Assembly (NCBI RefSeq): GCF_900091525.1
Contig: NZ_FMCU01000008.1
Span: 243,039-307,038, forward strand
Length of the DNA: 64,000 nt
Direction: 5' to 3'
Origin: Micromonospora matsumotoense
GTDB lineage: Bacteria; Actinomycetota; Actinomycetes; Mycobacteriales; Micromonosporaceae
Shown: one piece after another, positions 62,948 through 64,000 of the stretch
Layout of the letters: each line of letters opens with the position of its first letter
How positions within the stretch are numbered: position 1 is the first letter of the stretch
The notes under the pieces: generated by a model
Database searches by the model: none
What the model saw: the letters and a program-made list of their open reading frames with translations, nothing else
What the model was told of the DNA's origin: nothing
Position numbers and translations under genes: made by a program

Positions 62948-63505
62948 ATGGGACTGCTCACCTTCGGCCTCAACATCACCTTGGACGGTTGCGTCGACCA
63001 CCAGGAGGGGGTCGCCGACGACGAGACGCACGCCTTCTTCACCCGGCTCATGGACGAGGCCGGGGCGATGCTGTGGGGTCGGGTCACCTACGAGATGATG
63101 GAGAGCGCCTGGCCAGCCGTCGCCCGCGGTGACCAGGAGGCGCCGCCGGCGATGAAGGAATGGGCGGCCAAGCTGGAGGCCAAACCCAAGTACGTGGTGT
63201 CGTCGACGCGTACGGACTTCCCGTGGACCAACAGCCACCACATCGCCGGCGACCTGCGCGAGGGCGTGCAGAAGCTCAAGGACGCAACTCCGGCCGGGGT
63301 CCTCCTCGGCAGCGGCAACCTCGCGACCGAGCTGGACCGGCTGGACCTGATCGACGAGTACAGGATGCTCGTCCACCCCCGGATCGCCGGTCACGGACCG
63401 ACGCTGTACCAGGGCGGGCTGCCCGGCACACGCCGACTCGAACTGCTCTCGGCGAAGCCGCTCCGCAATGGTGTGGTGGCCGTGCATTACCGCCGCGCAG
63501 GCTGA
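62948..63505 (+). CDS. Dihydrofolate reductase/RibD C-terminal-like reductase
   Basis: 185 residues. LTFGLNITLDGCVDH at the start, MLWGRVTYEMME in the middle and LLGSGNLATELDRLDLIDEYRMLVHP near the end are typical of the stand-alone RibD_C/YyaP-like family of NADPH reductases. The substrate is unknown; many actinomycetes have several copies. The ATG at 62948 matches the family start. Not obviously linked to either cluster. Confidence 0.85.
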   Translation: MGLLTFGLNITLDGCVDHQEGVADDETHAFFTRLMDEAGAMLWGRVTYEMMESAWPAVARGDQEAPPAMKEWAAKLEAKPKYVVSSTRTDFPWTNSHHIAGDLREGVQKLKDATPAGVLLGSGNLATELDRLDLIDEYRMLVHPRIAGHGPTLYQGGLPGTRRLELLSAKPLRNGVVAVHYRRAG

Positions 63506-63549
63506 TCACCAGAGTCCCCAGGGTCGTCCACCGCCACCCTGCGTGGCCG

Positions 63550-63905
63550 AGCGCGACGACCTGGACTCGAAGCTGCCGCCCGGGCTGGCCGAGGTGACCG
63601 GCAAGGAGTTCGGCGCGAACCTGAGCCGGGAGCGCACCGACATGCTCGACACCGGCGTGCTGATCTGGTTGGTCGACAGCTACGACACCGACCGGGCGAA
63701 GGTGCAGGCCGACCCGCTCTACAGCAGGTTGAAGGTCAAGACCGAGGGTCGCGACATCTACCTGGAGAACGAGGAACTGGTCGGGGCCGCGACCTCGTTC
63801 ATCACCCCGCTGAGCCTGCCGTTCCTGCTGGACAGGCTCGTTCCGCAACTCACCGCGGCGGTGGACGGCAACCCCGCCACGGCGGTGCAGCGCGCCGCCA
63901 CCTGA
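63550..63905 (+). pseudogene. C-terminal remnant of an iron-siderophore ABC substrate-binding protein
   Basis: About 118 residues matching the C-terminal third of FepB/FhuD-type binding proteins: LSRERTDMLDTGVLIWLVDS, then DPLYSRLKVKTEGRDIYLE and LVGAATSFITPLSLPFLLDRLVPQL. No signal peptide, lipobox or N-lobe is present; the upstream 45 bp only separate it from the reductase gene. A clear stop at 63903-63905 and a terminator follow, so the 3' end is native and the 5' two-thirds were deleted. Confidence 0.75.
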
Positions 63906-63911
63906 CGATCC

Positions 63912-63947
63912 GGCGGGGAACTGCTCCAGACCGGACAGTTCCCCGCC
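63912..63947 (+). terminator. Terminator hairpin after the binding-protein remnant
   Basis: A perfect 12-bp inverted repeat (63912-63923 with 63936-63947) with a 12-nt loop begins 6 bp after the stop. Confidence 0.7.
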
Positions 63948-64000
63948 CGGCGGGCCGCGACGGCGTAAACGGGGCCAGCGACCGGCTTCGCCCGACGTCC

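Overview
The window is about 70% GC, uses many GTG starts and 4-bp ATGA/GTGA overlaps, and carries SARP, LuxR and MbtH proteins, large NRPSs and a thiazole/oxazole peptide cluster. This points to a filamentous actinomycete, most likely Micromonosporaceae (inference; no rRNA or housekeeping marker is present). Two natural-product clusters occupy most of it, separated and flanked by decayed genes.

Region 1 (1-14.3 kb) is most of a linear azol(in)e/TOMM-type RiPP cluster. A tightly coupled + strand operon encodes a YcaO cyclodehydratase fused to an E1-like zinc region, a SagB/ThcOx-type azoline dehydrogenase, a split LanB dehydratase (glutamylation and elimination parts), a PqqD-M50 membrane protease, a two-gene ABC exporter and a second YcaO. 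Both YcaOs end in PxPxP. A convergent two-component pair follows. No precursor peptide is visible; it probably lies left of the window.

Region 2 (14.3-19.3 kb) is a scar. It holds a histidine-phosphatase remnant, a deleted integrase, IS256 and IS6 remnants and a 45-bp 3' end of tRNA-Arg(ACG) that looks like an attachment site. Two intact genes (VOC protein, GGDEF/EAL protein) sit among them.

Region 3 (19.3-59.7 kb) is an NRPS cluster. The left arm has free-standing carrier proteins, a large SARP regulator, an acyl-CoA/acyl-AMP ligase, a free condensation domain coupled to a SyrP-like hydroxylase, a type II thioesterase with lost catalytic residues, and two overlapping LuxR-type genes. The middle (31.9-37.4 kb) is a seven-gene operon of methyltransferase, 2-oxo-4-enoate hydratase, acylating aldehyde dehydrogenase, 4-hydroxy-2-oxoacid aldolase, ACP, a truncated HisC-like aminotransferase and an LnmK-type acyltransferase/decarboxylase. 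It reads as a dedicated route to an unusual branched, unsaturated 2-oxo/amino acid built on propionyl-ACP. The right arm is a minus-strand operon running from 58.0 to 37.65 kb: carbamoyltransferase, stand-alone A domain, threonine dehydratase-like enzyme, SbnA and SbnB homologues for 2,3-diaminopropionate, NRPS 1 (C-A-T-C-A-T), NRPS 2 (C-A-T-C-A-T-TE with a Cys nucleophile) and an MFS exporter. Divergent genes encode an MbtH protein and a diaminobutyrate aminotransferase. Predicted building blocks are serine (possibly converted to dehydroalanine), a basic diamino acid, a ureido amino acid and a large aliphatic residue that could be the cassette product.

Region 4 (59.7-64 kb) is a gene graveyard (AEC transporter, DUF6928-like, kinase-like and siderophore-binding-protein remnants) interspersed with small intact genes: a cyclic-phosphate-processing receiver protein, a free HflX N-domain, a P-loop kinase and a DHFR-like reductase.
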